DNA of 57,980 nucleotides, from the NCBI GenBank assembly GCA_015067715.1, contig SVLY01000011.1, positions 1 through 57,980 on the forward strand, in the 5' to 3' direction. The translations under genes and the position numbers were made by a program. The notes under the pieces are model-generated. The model saw nothing but the letters and a program-made list of their open reading frames with translations, searched no databases and was not told the DNA's origin. Below, piece after piece: positions 48,471-57,661 of this stretch. Source of the DNA: Oscillospiraceae bacterium (lineage in GTDB: Bacteria > Bacillota > Clostridia > Oscillospirales > QAMX01). Positions within the stretch are counted from its first letter, which is position 1; each line of letters begins with the position of its first letter.

Positions 48471-49835
48471 ATGTTTGGAACAATGACAAGGGAGCAGATG
48501 ACCCAGGGCCCCCTTTTGAAAAAGCTTTTTCTCTATTCTCTGCCCATTATGGCAACGGGCATTCTCCAGCTTCTGTTCAACGCCGCGGACCTTATCGTGG
48601 TCGGCCGCTGGGGAGGGGACGTTTCTCTTGCCGCGGTCGGCGCCACGGGCGCGCTGATCAACCTTATCGTAAACCTGTTCATCGGTCTTTCCGTGGGCAC
48701 CAGCGTCACAGTTGCCCAAAGTGTGGGAGCCGGTGACAAAGAAGGGCTGCAGAGAGTTATACATACCTCAATGGCGGCGGCCGTCGTGGGCGGAATTATC
48801 GTTTTCTTCATCGGTTTTTTCGGCGCCCACACCTTCCTTGGCTGGATGGGCACACCGGACGACGTTATCGACCTCTCGACCCTGTACATGAAGATATACT
48901 TCGTGGGCATTCCCGCCAGCATGATCTACAACTTCGGCGGCGCCATTCTCCGCTCCTCCGGCGATACCAAGCGCCCCCTGATCATCCTCACCTCTGCCGG
49001 CGCGCTGAACGTGGTGCTCAACGTGATCTTCGTTATCGGCTTTAAAATGACGGTGGACGGCGTTGCGTGGGCAACCACCATCTCCCAGACCATGTCCGCC
49101 GTGCTTGTCGTCATCCACCTCATCCGTCACAAGGGAGACATTCACCTTGACGTCCGCAAGATCCGCTTCCACAGGGAAGAATTCCTTCAGCTTCTCAAAA
49201 TCGGCATTCCCGCAGGCCTTCAGGGCTCCATGTTCTCCATTTCAAACGTTATCATCCAGAAGTCCGTCAACTCCTTCGAGTCGGAATTCATGTCCGGCAA
49301 CTCTGCCGCGGGCAACCTTGAGGGCTTCATCTACGTTGCAATGAACGCCTTCCACCAGACCGCCCTCACCTTCACCGGCCAGAACGTGGGCGCAAAAAAG
49401 CCCGAGCGTATCAACCGGGTGCTGGCTCTCTGCACCATGTACGGCGTTGCCTCCGGCGTTATCCTCTCCGGCATTGTCTACCTCCTGCGCTATCCCCTGC
49501 TGGGGCTCTACCTGCCAGACGCACCGGGAAGCGTTGAGGCCGGAATTCAGCGACTTAACGTCATCGCCACGACCTATTTCCTCTGCGGCGCGATGGAGGT
49601 CATAAACGGCGTGCTGAGGGGCATGGGCTCGTCACTCGTGCCAATGCTGATGACGGTGCTAACCGTCTGCGGCTTCCGCATACTCTGGATATTCACGGTC
49701 TTCGCCCAGCACAAGACCCCCTTCACCCTCTTCCTCTCCTACCCCATCTCCTGGATACTCTGTATTATCGCCCAGTTCATCCTCTACTTCTTCGTTAAGC
49801 GCAAGACCGAACGCAGACTTCAGCTATACAACTAA
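48471..49835 (+). CDS. MATE family efflux transporter
   Basis: A 454-residue MATE exporter with twelve helices in two halves. It opens 'MTQGPLLKKLFLYSLPIMATGILQLLFNAADLIVVGRWGG', close to the DinF/NorM-like clostridial type, with 'GAGDKEGLQRVIHTSM' after helix 3 and 'GQNVGAKKPERINRVL' in the second half (the symmetrical counterpart). It exchanges drugs or metabolites for sodium or protons. The ATG at 48471 is well placed behind the promoter; the upstream open frame overlaps an opposing gene and is a shadow. Confidence 0.93.
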   Translation: MFGTMTREQMTQGPLLKKLFLYSLPIMATGILQLLFNAADLIVVGRWGGDVSLAAVGATGALINLIVNLFIGLSVGTSVTVAQSVGAGDKEGLQRVIHTSMAAAVVGGIIVFFIGFFGAHTFLGWMGTPDDVIDLSTLYMKIYFVGIPASMIYNFGGAILRSSGDTKRPLIILTSAGALNVVLNVIFVIGFKMTVDGVAWATTISQTMSAVLVVIHLIRHKGDIHLDVRKIRFHREEFLQLLKIGIPAGLQGSMFSISNVIIQKSVNSFESEFMSGNSAAGNLEGFIYVAMNAFHQTALTFTGQNVGAKKPERINRVLALCTMYGVASGVILSGIVYLLRYPLLGLYLPDAPGSVEAGIQRLNVIATTYFLCGAMEVINGVLRGMGSSLVPMLMTVLTVCGFRILWIFTVFAQHKTPFTLFLSYPISWILCIIAQFILYFFVKRKTERRLQLYN

Positions 49836-49855
49836 AAACTCCCTCCAAATAACCA

Positions 49856-49905
49856 AACGGGAGAAGCCTCGTCCCCCCATAGGGGGTGGCAGAGCTTCTC
49901 CCGTT
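49856..49905. terminator. Terminator between MATE and the small-protein gene
   Basis: AACGGGAGAAGC pairs with GCTTCTCCCGTT; an inner CCCCC/GGGGG pairing adds stability. A following ATTTTTGTT gives the T tract for the plus strand. Confidence 0.85.
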
Positions 49906-49923
49906 ATTTTTGTTATACAGCTT

Positions 49924-50373
49924 TTATCTTCCGTAGATCGCAAGGAGCATTGCCAGAGCCTCTTCGGCGTTGGTGGCGGGATAGTAATAGAGCTGGGGGT
50001 CGGTGCCTTCCTTGTGGTCGTAGGATATCTCGAAATAGTTAAACTCTTTGCCGTAGACGTGGCCAAAGACGATGATCTTTTCCTCGCCGTCCACGTTGGC
50101 GGTGAAATATGCGCCCTCGGGGACCTGAAGACCCTCGGAGGTGTACTTAACGCCGTTCACAGTAATGTCTCCGCTGATCTTATCCTCGGAGAAGACCCTG
50201 TTGTGCCATTTGAGATCAAGCTGCATCTCAACGGACTTTCCGTCCACGGAGAAGAGCTCGATATCCTTTTTTCTTGATCCGGGAACGTAAACGCAGACCG
50301 CCCAGATCGCAACGGCCAGCAGTACGGTGCCCAAAATAAGCTTTCCCAAATGCTCTGCCAAAAACTTTTTCAT
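49924..50373 (-). CDS. Small membrane-anchored protein of unknown function
   Basis: A 149-residue protein: one N-terminal helix (about 10-32, 'LGKLILGTVLLAVAIWAVCVYV'), then a beta-rich extracytoplasmic domain ('IELFSVDGKSVEMQLDLKW', 'ITVNGVKYTSEGLQVPEGAYFTANVDGEEKIIVFGHVYGKEFNYFEISYDH'). There is no lipobox and no motif I recognise. ATG 50373 is the first methionine with signal-like sequence; the TTG at 50382 is unlikely. It lies 61 bases after the next gene's stop, on the same strand. Confidence 0.75.
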   Translation of the reverse strand: MKKFLAEHLGKLILGTVLLAVAIWAVCVYVPGSRKKDIELFSVDGKSVEMQLDLKWHNRVFSEDKISGDITVNGVKYTSEGLQVPEGAYFTANVDGEEKIIVFGHVYGKEFNYFEISYDHKEGTDPQLYYYPATNAEEALAMLLAIYGR

Positions 50374-50433
50374 AAAAACCAACCCTTCGCACCCATTTTT
50401 TCAGGGGATCAATTTGATATCCCGGATATTTTA

Positions 50434-50913
50434 CTATATTTTTTCGCCGCTGTCAATATCCTCCGGGATAACGTCAGCCTCACACGCCGGGATCTTCTTT
50501 GCCGCATAGAAAAGGCAGGGCACCGATCCAAAGGGGACCAGCAGAGAAATACAGGTCAGGAGCATGTATTTTTCCGGAACGAATTTTTCGTAGAGGGAAG
50601 CCGCGGTGTACCATCCCGCCATCATCAGAGCAAGCTTTCCCAAAGGATAATTGAACGTGCCGACGCTCAAAACACCCGAGGCAACACAGAGCTTGTCCAG
50701 AGTGCGGTCTCCGGGCTTTACGTAACTCAGAATGCCTCTGAGCTTTACCAATCTCAAAATCGGCACGAATGTTAGCCCGGGATTTTTCAGGCCCAGCTTC
50801 TTTGCAATTTTACTGTAGGCTAAGCCCAGTAAGATCAAAAGCGCCAGCTGATAAACACACACACCGCAAAACAGGAGAAGAGCGCCGTAGATAATGTAGA
50901 TCAAAAGCAACAT
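50434..50913 (-). CDS. Small polytopic membrane protein of unknown function
   Basis: A 159-residue membrane protein with three to four helices. It has a 'LGLKNPGLTFVPILRLVKLRGIL' segment between hydrophobic stretches, which resembles 'LLCLIPVVRYVPLGLVI' in the next gene. Function unknown. The ATG at 50913 is two bases from the previous stop codon, so translation is coupled; the longer open frame upstream belongs to overlapping sequence. Confidence 0.7.
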   Translation of the reverse strand: MLLLIYIIYGALLLFCGVCVYQLALLILLGLAYSKIAKKLGLKNPGLTFVPILRLVKLRGILSYVKPGDRTLDKLCVASGVLSVGTFNYPLGKLALMMAGWYTAASLYEKFVPEKYMLLTCISLLVPFGSVPCLFYAAKKIPACEADVIPEDIDSGEKI

Positions 50914-50914
50914 A

Positions 50915-51493
50915 TTACTCAGCCTCCTCCTTTTCTGCCGGGTCAGGGCTGATTTTTCTGCGATGGGCTGCCGCCAAAAGCGCAAAAGGCGCCACGGGAA
51001 GCACCACACCGCATACCCCCAGAACAACAGCGAGCCATTTTTTGAAACAGCGCAGATATACCGTCAGATGACCGGCGGAGAGAACTGTGCGCCAGACCAG
51101 AACGACAAGGGCCACAATGCACCACATTGCCGTCTGCATTGCTTCCCCGATATACCGCATATCATAATCAAGTTCCACGGTATAGTTATCTATCGCGACG
51201 CTTACAGGCAAAGCCAGCACCAGGGCAATTGCCATACCGATCCCGGACAGCATCAGCATAACCGTCCAGATAACCCGTGACGCTCTCCTGCCATTGGAAA
51301 TAACCAATCCCAGCGGAACGTATCTCACCACCGGGATCAAACACAAAAGAGTCCTGTTTCGCCCGAAAGCCTCGCTCATTTTGCCGCACCCCATAGCCTG
51401 CATAAACCACAGGGCGCCCGAAAAGCCTGCAACGATCATAAACAGGAGCATGACCTGGGCAATGACCGCCGCCAACACCCAATCCGAACCCAT
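50915..51493 (-). CDS. Polytopic membrane protein of unknown function
   Basis: A 192-residue membrane protein with four to five helices (about 5-30, 48-65, 72-98, 122-140, 150-172). A short conserved-looking segment 'RNRTLLCLIPVVRYVPLG' follows the first helix. The tail is acidic ('SPDPAEKEEAE'). It is the first gene of a coupled pair and is otherwise unassigned. Confidence 0.7.
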   Translation of the reverse strand: MGSDWVLAAVIAQVMLLFMIVAGFSGALWFMQAMGCGKMSEAFGRNRTLLCLIPVVRYVPLGLVISNGRRASRVIWTVMLMLSGIGMAIALVLALPVSVAIDNYTVELDYDMRYIGEAMQTAMWCIVALVVLVWRTVLSAGHLTVYLRCFKKWLAVVLGVCGVVLPVAPFALLAAAHRRKISPDPAEKEEAE

Positions 51494-51529
51494 AATCTAC
51501 CCCTCCCCAAAACTGCTAAAGACAAAAAA

Positions 51530-51575
51530 CGCACTCCCCGGAGAATGTCCAAGGGATCATCTTTCGGGGAGTGCG
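51530..51575 (-). terminator. Terminator after the ROK kinase gene
   Basis: CGCACTCCCCG pairs with CGGGGAGTGCG (11 bp, long loop), 18 bases past the glucokinase stop, ahead of a T-rich stretch on the transcript. Confidence 0.75.
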
Positions 51576-51592
51576 GATTTTACTGACAGGAC

Positions 51593-52555
51593 TTATTTGC
51601 CCAGCATTGCGGCGCCGACGATGCCGGCGTTGTTGCCAAGCTCTGCCAGCTTGACTTCGGTCTGGGGCAGATTTTCGATGGAACGGGTGTAGACCTGCTC
51701 ACGGACAAGCTTCTTCACAGGCTCCATAAGGCGGTCGCCTTCGTGGCTCACGCCGCCGCCGATGCAGAAGACCTCGGGCTGGAAGATGTTGATAACGGTG
51801 GCGATACCGGAGGCAAGATGCTCCTCGTATTCACGGGTGACCTCAAGGGCAAGCTCGTCGCCTTCCTTGGCGGCAAGGTATGCGGTGCGTCCGGAAACGC
51901 CGGCCAGAGTGCCGTCCTTGGACTTTGCCCAGAGAAGGCTCTTCTTTTCGGTGTCCTTCTTCATGGCCTCAACGGTCATGTTGATAAGACCGGTGGCGGA
52001 AGAGTAAGCTTCCCAGCAGCCCTTTCTGCCGCAGGAGCAGGGCTTGCCGTCCTTAACGATAACGGTGTGGCCGATCTCGCCGCCTGCGCCGTTAAAGCCG
52101 GCGTAGATCTTCTTGTCGATGATAATGCCGCCGCCAAGGCCGGTGCCAAGGGTGATCATAATGGCGTGGCGGGCGTTCTTGGCCGCGCCGGCATATGCTT
52201 CGCCAAGAGCGGCGCAGTTGGCGTCGTTGCCCAGATAAACGGGAACGTCAAAGGTCTCGCGGAAGATCTTTGCGGCGGGAGTGTCGAAGAACTTGATGTT
52301 GTTGGCGTAGGCGATAACGCCGTTTTCGGAGTCGATGGTGCCGGGGGCGCCGATACCGACCCACTGGATATCCTTTGCGTCGATATTGTTCTCGGCGCAA
52401 AGCTCGAGGGCAAGCTCAGCCATGGCTTTGACGATCTCTTCGCCGGTGCGAACGTCGGCGCAGGTGGGAACGCTCTTGGAAGCCAGGATCTCGCACTGGT
52501 CGTTGACCAGGCCGGCGGCGATATTGGTACCGCCAAGGTCGATGCCTATGTACAT
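51593..52555 (-). CDS. glcK: ROK-family glucokinase
   Basis: A 320-residue ROK kinase that phosphorylates glucose, the entry to glycolysis. 'MYIGIDLGGTNIAAGLV' is the phosphate-1 ATP motif; 'GIGAPGTIDSENG' and 'ITLGTGLGGGIIIDKKI' follow. The zinc motif is 'CSCGRKGCWEAYSS'. No N-terminal DNA-binding domain, so it is an enzyme and not a ROK repressor. Monocistronic with its own terminator. Confidence 0.93.
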   Translation of the reverse strand: MYIGIDLGGTNIAAGLVNDQCEILASKSVPTCADVRTGEEIVKAMAELALELCAENNIDAKDIQWVGIGAPGTIDSENGVIAYANNIKFFDTPAAKIFRETFDVPVYLGNDANCAALGEAYAGAAKNARHAIMITLGTGLGGGIIIDKKIYAGFNGAGGEIGHTVIVKDGKPCSCGRKGCWEAYSSATGLINMTVEAMKKDTEKKSLLWAKSKDGTLAGVSGRTAYLAAKEGDELALEVTREYEEHLASGIATVINIFQPEVFCIGGGVSHEGDRLMEPVKKLVREQVYTRSIENLPQTEVKLAELGNNAGIVGAAMLGK

Positions 52556-52615
52556 AATCAGACAAACCTTTCGATAATTTTATTGTTTCCGGTTGGTTGG
52601 TGCAAAAAAAGCGAA

Positions 52616-52657
52616 AGTTCCCGTCCTCACGGAAATATTTCCCTGAGGACGGGAACT
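52616..52657 (-). terminator. Terminator of the decarboxylase operon
   Basis: AGTTCCCGTCCTCA pairs with TGAGGACGGGAACT (14-bp stem), 11 bases after the last gene of the operon. Confidence 0.85.
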
Positions 52658-52667
52658 CTTAGGTCAA

Positions 52668-54059
52668 TCAGACATTGTGGACCTTATTGTCTCTGTCGCC
52701 GCGGGCAGAGTCGAGACCGTACTTTCCGGCTTTGCGGAACTCGAAGTACTTGGTAGCGACCTTGTCAAACAGCGCGTAGGAGAGAACGTCCTCGTCCTGC
52801 TCAAGGTATTCGCCGATGGCGCCGCGGAACTTGTCAAGCTCGTTGGGGATATCGTCGGCGGGACGGTGGGTGATGGGCTCGGCGTCGCCGATGATCATCT
52901 TGCGGAACTCATCGGAGATGGGGGCGGGAGTCTGGCCGTATTCGCCGCGAACGAGACCGCGGAACTCCTTGGTGACCTGCTTGTACTTACCGAACAGAAC
53001 GTTCATAACGGCCTGAGAGCCAACGATCTGGGAGGTGGGAGTGACAAGGGGCGGATAACCGGAATCCTTGCGGACGTTGGGAACTTCGGCAAGAACCTCG
53101 TCCAGCTTGTCGGCCTTGCCGGCCTGCTTGAGCTGGGAGATGAGGTTGGACATCATGCCGCCGGGGATCTGGTAGAGCAGGGTGTTAACGTCAACGCCCA
53201 GGCTCTTGGGATCCATGAGACCGTCCTTGAGATACTTCTCGCGGAGGGGAGCAAAGTAGTTACGAACCTTGTTGAGCTTGTCCAGATCCAGACCGCAGTC
53301 GTAGGGAGTGCCCTCGAAGGTCTTGACCATGGGCTCGGTGGCGGGCTGGGAGGTGCCCAGAGCCAGGGGGGAGATGGCGCAGTCAACAACGTCAACACCG
53401 GCTTCGATGGCCTTCATGTATGCCATGGAAGCGGTACCGGCGGTGTAGTGCATGTGGAGCTGAATGGGGATCTTGACAGTCTCCTTAAGAGCGGTCACAA
53501 GCTCGGAAGCAGTGTAGGGCAGCAGAAGGCCGGCCATGTCCTTGATGCAGATGGAGTTTGCGCCCATCTCTTCAAGCTGCTTTGCAAGCTTGGTGAAGCT
53601 CTCGATGGAGTGGTAGGGGCTGATGGTGTAGCAGATGCAGGCCTGAACGTGACCCTTTTCCTTGATTGCCGCATTGATGGCGGTCTTCAGGTTACGGGGA
53701 TCGTTAAGGGCGTCGAAGATACGGATGATGTCGATGCCGTTGGCGATGGACTTCTGAACGAAGTACTCAACAACGTCGTCGGCATAGTGTCTGTAGCCAA
53801 GAATGTTCTGACCTCTGAAGAGCATCTGAAGCTTGGTGTTCTTAGCTCTCTCGCGGATCAGACGGAGTCTCTGCCAGGGGTCCTCGTTGAGGAAGCGGAG
53901 GCAGGAGTCGAAGGTGGCGCCGCCCCAGCACTCAAGGGAGTGGTAACCGATATCGTCCAGAAGCTCGACGGCGTCGAGGAACTGTTCGGTGGTCATTCTT
54001 GTGGCGATGAGAGACTGGTGGGCGTCACGGAGAATTGTCTCGGTAATTTTAAAAGCCAT
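52668..54059 (-). CDS. oadA: Oxaloacetate decarboxylase alpha / PycB-type carboxyltransferase (no biotin domain)
   Basis: A 463-residue carboxyltransferase of the oxaloacetate decarboxylase alpha/PycB/5S-transcarboxylase family. 'MAFKITETILRDAHQSLIATRM' (metal Asp), 'CIKDMAG' (the carbamylated metal-site Lys), 'QLHMHYTAGTA' (two His ligands), and the PYC-OADA region 'QIPGGMMSNLISQL' are all present. It is shorter than classical OadA (about 590) because it lacks the C-terminal biotinyl domain; the carrier is a separate protein (55283-55690). It moves carboxyl from oxaloacetate to biotin, or the reverse. It is the last gene of the operon. Confidence 0.93.
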   Translation of the reverse strand: MAFKITETILRDAHQSLIATRMTTEQFLDAVELLDDIGYHSLECWGGATFDSCLRFLNEDPWQRLRLIRERAKNTKLQMLFRGQNILGYRHYADDVVEYFVQKSIANGIDIIRIFDALNDPRNLKTAINAAIKEKGHVQACICYTISPYHSIESFTKLAKQLEEMGANSICIKDMAGLLLPYTASELVTALKETVKIPIQLHMHYTAGTASMAYMKAIEAGVDVVDCAISPLALGTSQPATEPMVKTFEGTPYDCGLDLDKLNKVRNYFAPLREKYLKDGLMDPKSLGVDVNTLLYQIPGGMMSNLISQLKQAGKADKLDEVLAEVPNVRKDSGYPPLVTPTSQIVGSQAVMNVLFGKYKQVTKEFRGLVRGEYGQTPAPISDEFRKMIIGDAEPITHRPADDIPNELDKFRGAIGEYLEQDEDVLSYALFDKVATKYFEFRKAGKYGLDSARGDRDNKVHNV

Positions 54060-54083
54060 AATCTTATTCCTCCTTTAAAATTT

Positions 54084-55262
54084 TCAGCCGCCAAATCTGG
54101 ACAGGAAAACACCTGCCGCAACGGCAGAGCCGATAACGCCGGCAACGTTCGGGCCCATGGCGTGCATGAGCAGGAAGTTGGACGGGTCTTCCTTCTGGCC
54201 GACGCTCTGAGCAACACGGGCGGCCATGGGAACGGCGGAAACACCGGCAGAGCCGATGAGGGGATTGATCTTGCCCTTGGTGATCCAGCACATGATCTTG
54301 CCGATAACAAGACCGCCAACGGTGCCGAAGATAAAGGCAGTGAGACCGATAGCGATGATAAGCAGGGTCTTGACAGAGAGGAAGCTCTCGGCGGTGGCGG
54401 TGGCGCCAACGGTGAGACCCAGCATGATGGTGACAATGTTGCAGAGCTCGTTCTGAACGGTCTTGGAAAGACGGTCGGCAACGCCGGATTCCTTAAAGAG
54501 GTTACCCAGCATGAGCGCACCGACAAGGGTGGCGGCGTCGGGCAGAACAAGAGCAACGATGAGGGTGACGTAGATGGGGAAGATGACCTTTTCCAGCTTG
54601 GAAACAGGACGCAGGTTCTTCATACGGATCCTGCGCTCCTTCTTGGTGGTGAGGAGCTTCATGAAGGGAGGCTGGATGATGGGTATCAGAGCCATGTAGG
54701 AGTAAGCCGCAACGGCAATGGGACCCAGAAGGTCGGGAGCAAGAGTCTTGGTGACGTAGATGGCGGTGGGGCCGTCAGCGCCGCCGATAATGCCGATGGA
54801 GGCAGCTTCTTCAAAGTTAAATCCGAAGATCAGAGCCAGGAAGAAGGCCGCAAAAACGCCAAACTGGGCACCGGCGCCCATAAGAAGGCTCTTGGGGTTT
54901 GCGATAAGGGGGGAGAAGTCGGTCATAGCGCCGACGCCCATAAAGATAAGCGGGGGGTAAATGCCCAGCTTAACACCGAGGTAGAGGATGTCCAGAAGTC
55001 CGCCCTCTTTCAGGACCCGGAGATAGTCGATCTCCGTACCCTGGAAAAGTTCCATGTGCATGATTCCGGCACCGGGAAGGTTGGTGAGCAGCATGCCGAA
55101 GGTGATGGGCAGCAGCAGCAACGGTTCGAACTTCTTGACGATCGCCAGATAGAACAGCACGCCGACGATGAGGTACATCACCAGGTACTTCCATCCGCCC
55201 TCAGTCACGACAAGCTTGTAAAAGCCGGTCGTCATGAGAAAATCAAGAATATTTTCTAACAT
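54084..55262 (-). CDS. oadB: Sodium ion-translocating decarboxylase, beta subunit
   Basis: A 392-residue polytopic membrane subunit that decarboxylates carboxybiotin and pumps sodium ions outward. The family landmarks are '[30 protein letters not shown]', '[20 protein letters not shown]' (the Asp used for sodium coupling) and '[19 protein letters not shown]'. About nine helices. It is shared by oxaloacetate, methylmalonyl-CoA and glutaconyl-CoA decarboxylases, so the name of the substrate cannot come from it. Confidence 0.95.
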   Translation of the reverse strand: MLENILDFLMTTGFYKLVVTEGGWKYLVMYLIVGVLFYLAIVKKFEPLLLLPITFGMLLTNLPGAGIMHMELFQGTEIDYLRVLKEGGLLDILYLGVKLGIYPPLIFMGVGAMTDFSPLIANPKSLLMGAGAQFGVFAAFFLALIFGFNFEEAASIGIIGGADGPTAIYVTKTLAPDLLGPIAVAAYSYMALIPIIQPPFMKLLTTKKERRIRMKNLRPVSKLEKVIFPIYVTLIVALVLPDAATLVGALMLGNLFKESGVADRLSKTVQNELCNIVTIMLGLTVGATATAESFLSVKTLLIIAIGLTAFIFGTVGGLVIGKIMCWITKGKINPLIGSAGVSAVPMAARVAQSVGQKEDPSNFLLMHAMGPNVAGVIGSAVAAGVFLSRFGG

Positions 55263-55282
55263 CTGTCGGTCTCCCTATTTCG

Positions 55283-55690
55283 TTAGGCGATAACGACCAG
55301 AGCATCACCGGCGTTAACAGAAGCACCGGCAGCGGCGGGAACGGCGGAAACGGTGCCGTCCACGGGGGAGTAGATCTCGTTTTCCATCTTCATGGCTTCG
55401 AGAACCAGCAGCAGATCGCCCTTCTTGACGGCGGCGCCGGCGGAAACGGCAACCTTAAGAACGGTGCCGGGCATGGGAGCTTCGACCTTGGTTCCGCCTG
55501 CGGGAACTGCGGCGGGAGCAGGAGCGGCAGCGGGTGCGGGAGCAGCGGCAGGAGCGGCAACAGGGGCGGGTGCGGCTACGGGAGCGGCAACAGGGGCGGG
55601 AACTGCGGCAACAGCGGGTGCGCCGGCGCCGATCTCTTCGACTGCGACGTCATAGGAGACGCCGTTAACGGTGATCCTATATGTTTTCAT
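55283..55690 (-). CDS. Biotin carboxyl carrier protein of the decarboxylase
   Basis: A 135-residue biotin carrier. A short N-terminal strand region (1-20, '[17 protein letters not shown]') is followed by a 45-residue Ala/Pro linker (about 24-66), then the biotinyl domain with 'EAMKME' (Lys is biotinylated). The linker lets the biotin swing between the carboxyltransferases and the membrane subunit. It is the only biotin domain in the operon. Confidence 0.95.
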   Translation of the reverse strand: MKTYRITVNGVSYDVAVEEIGAGAPAVAAVPAPVAAPVAAPAPVAAPAAAPAPAAAPAPAAVPAGGTKVEAPMPGTVLKVAVSAGAAVKKGDLLLVLEAMKMENEIYSPVDGTVSAVPAAAGASVNAGDALVVIA

Positions 55691-55723
55691 GGTAAATTAT
55701 CCTCTCTTTGTTATCAAATCAGA

Positions 55724-56146
55724 TTACTTGTTCCAATTCGTGGTTCTGCGCACAGAACGGATGCGGATCCTCGTTTGAGATTCTCCGCCGAAGGCCGCAA
55801 TGGCGGCAGTCATAACGGCAACCAGCTCGGCCTCGGAAAGGTCGGTCTGGACAGGAGCCGGAGCAGGTGCGGGGGCGGGGGAGGGAGCAGGTGCCGGAGC
55901 GGCAACGGGAGCAGGTGCGGCTTCCTTCTTGGCGGGCTTGTTGGCCGCGCCGATGGCCTTGCCAACAAGGGCAATGATGACCCAAAGGAAGACAAGAACG
56001 GCAAAAACCGTGCCCATACCCAAAACAAGGGTGATGGCGCCCTCGGTCATCTTCTGACCGAAGGTCAACTGCTCAAAAGCCAGCTCTTCGCCCGCAGTAC
56101 CTGCGGCGGTCAGCGCCGCGCAAGACATAGTGAAAAGCTTCATCAT
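55724..56146 (-). CDS. Decarboxylase gamma subunit (OadG family)
   Basis: A 140-residue OadG/MmdD-like subunit that holds the complex together and helps assembly. One transmembrane helix at about 38-63 ('ITLVLGMGTVFAVLVFLWVIIALVG') and an Ala/Pro-rich cytoplasmic segment (about 70-105) fit the family. The C-terminus ends 'TRIRIRSVRRTTNWNK', typical of MmdD/GcdD-type delta subunits, so this protein may combine gamma and delta features. Confidence 0.88.
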   Translation of the reverse strand: MMKLFTMSCAALTAAGTAGEELAFEQLTFGQKMTEGAITLVLGMGTVFAVLVFLWVIIALVGKAIGAANKPAKKEAAPAPVAAPAPAPSPAPAPAPAPVQTDLSEAELVAVMTAAIAAFGGESQTRIRIRSVRRTTNWNK

Positions 56147-56157
56147 AGGCCCGTCCC

Positions 56158-57570
56158 TCAGTTCTTGGTGGACAGCAGACCCAGAGCGTAAACAAGAGCC
56201 TGTCTGGTCTCGATGGGATCGATGATCTCGTCAACGTAGCCGCGCTTTGCAGCCTCGTAGGGGGCGGCAAGCTTGTCGTTGTACTCTTCGGTGAGCTGGG
56301 CTCTGGCGGCAACGGCGTCCTCGGCGGCCTTGAGCTCTTCGGTGCAGAGCAGGTCGACGGCGGCAGAAGCCTTGAGAGCGGAGATCTCGGCCTGGGGCCA
56401 GGCAAAGACCATGTCACAGCCAAGTCCCTTGGCGCCCACGGTGGCGTAGACGGCGCCGGTGGCCTTACCGGTGATAAGGGTGACGGTGGGAACGGTGGCG
56501 GTGGCGTAGGAAGAGGCAAGAGCGGCGGCGGCGGAAAGGCCGGAAGCCTCGAAGCCGAAGGAGCACTCGTAGCCATCGGAGTTGAGAACGGTCACAAGAG
56601 AGAGACCGAACATATCGGCAAAGCCGATAAAGTCGGCGGCCTTGGCGGCGCCGGCAGCGGTAAGCTCGCCGCAGTAGCCGACAACGGCAACGCTTTCACC
56701 GTCGAAACGGGCAAAGCCGGTGAAGACCTCGGTGGCAAACTTGGCGCCGACCTCAAGATACTGACCGCAGTCGGCGGCGTTGGCAAGAACGCTTCTTGCG
56801 TCGCCGGCGTCCATGGCGTTCATATCGGCAAGGCGGTTAATATCGTCGGTGGTGGAATCGTAGTTCTTATCGCCGGAGCTGTTTGCGGGAAGATAGCCAA
56901 GCAGAGCGCGGACGATACCGGCGGCTTCGGCGTCGGAGGCGCAGTCGAAAGCGGCGAGGCCCTTTTCGGCAGCGGCGGCGGCAGAGGCCTTTACTTCGGC
57001 CTTACCAAACTTAGACGCCAGAACGGTGGGAGAATTGTAGTAGAATTCAGAGCCTTCAACAGCAACTACGAAGTCGAAGCAGGAGGCAACGATGGCGGTA
57101 GCGCCGCCGCAGTTACCGGCAACGACAGCGATCTGGGGCACGAGAGCGCCTGCGGCTGTGGCCTTTGCGATAACGGAAGCATAGCCGTTGAGAGCGTCAA
57201 CGCCCTCGGCAATGCGGGCACCCTTGGAATCAAAGATGCCGATAACCGGAATACCGGTCTTAAGAGCGTAGTCGTAGAGAGCGCAGATCTTTCTGGCGTG
57301 CATCTCGCTCACGGCGCCGCCCATTGCAGAGACATCCTGGGAGAAAACGCAGACGGGAGCACCGTCGATAGTGCCCCAACCGGTGACGACACCCTCGGCA
57401 GCTGCGTCGGCAATGCCGCCCAGCTCCGTGGGACGCTGCTTAACGAAGGCTCCGACCTCCATAAAGCTGCCCTCGTCAAGGATCATCGCGATCCTGGTTC
57501 TTGCGCTGCTGTTCCCGGAGATCTCAGCCTTTTTCTCGAGAAAAAGATTTCTTTTCCCGACATTGTCCAT
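56158..57570 (-). CDS. CoA carboxyltransferase subunit (methylmalonyl-CoA decarboxylase alpha-like)
   Basis: A 470-residue protein of the MmdA/PccB/12S-transcarboxylase family. It has the N-terminal 'GAFVKQRPTE', the oxyanion and CoA-site segment 'DVSAMGGAVSEMHARKI', 'GIFDSKGARIAEGVDALNGYA', and a second crotonase-like half ('VTLITGKATGAVYATVGAKGLGCDMVFAWPQAEI'). It is about 40 residues shorter than typical MmdA, mainly in the middle. It would carry carboxyl between an acyl-CoA (methylmalonyl- or malonyl-type) and biotin. It is the first gene of the five-gene operon. Confidence 0.9.
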   Translation of the reverse strand: MDNVGKRNLFLEKKAEISGNSSARTRIAMILDEGSFMEVGAFVKQRPTELGGIADAAAEGVVTGWGTIDGAPVCVFSQDVSAMGGAVSEMHARKICALYDYALKTGIPVIGIFDSKGARIAEGVDALNGYASVIAKATAAGALVPQIAVVAGNCGGATAIVASCFDFVVAVEGSEFYYNSPTVLASKFGKAEVKASAAAAAEKGLAAFDCASDAEAAGIVRALLGYLPANSSGDKNYDSTTDDINRLADMNAMDAGDARSVLANAADCGQYLEVGAKFATEVFTGFARFDGESVAVVGYCGELTAAGAAKAADFIGFADMFGLSLVTVLNSDGYECSFGFEASGLSAAAALASSYATATVPTVTLITGKATGAVYATVGAKGLGCDMVFAWPQAEISALKASAAVDLLCTEELKAAEDAVAARAQLTEEYNDKLAAPYEAAKRGYVDEIIDPIETRQALVYALGLLSTKN

Positions 57571-57624
57571 GATGAACTTACCTCCTTGAACACTGACAAA
57601 ACAGTAAAATTAACAGAATAGCTT

Positions 57625-57651
57625 ACGGAAAATGCCATATGGTCATTCCGT
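57625..57651. promoter_or_regulatory. Palindromic operator-like site ahead of the decarboxylase operon
   Basis: Arms ACGGAA and TTCCGT flank CCATATGG, in an imperfect 27-base palindrome (offset by one base) just downstream of the predicted transcription start. It may bind a regulator; identity unknown. Confidence 0.45.
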
Positions 57652-57661
57652 ATCAAGTATA

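Noticed and set aside
52677-55259. 860-codon plus-strand open frame opposite the decarboxylase genes
   Set aside because: Antisense to two fully recognisable genes and without any motif.
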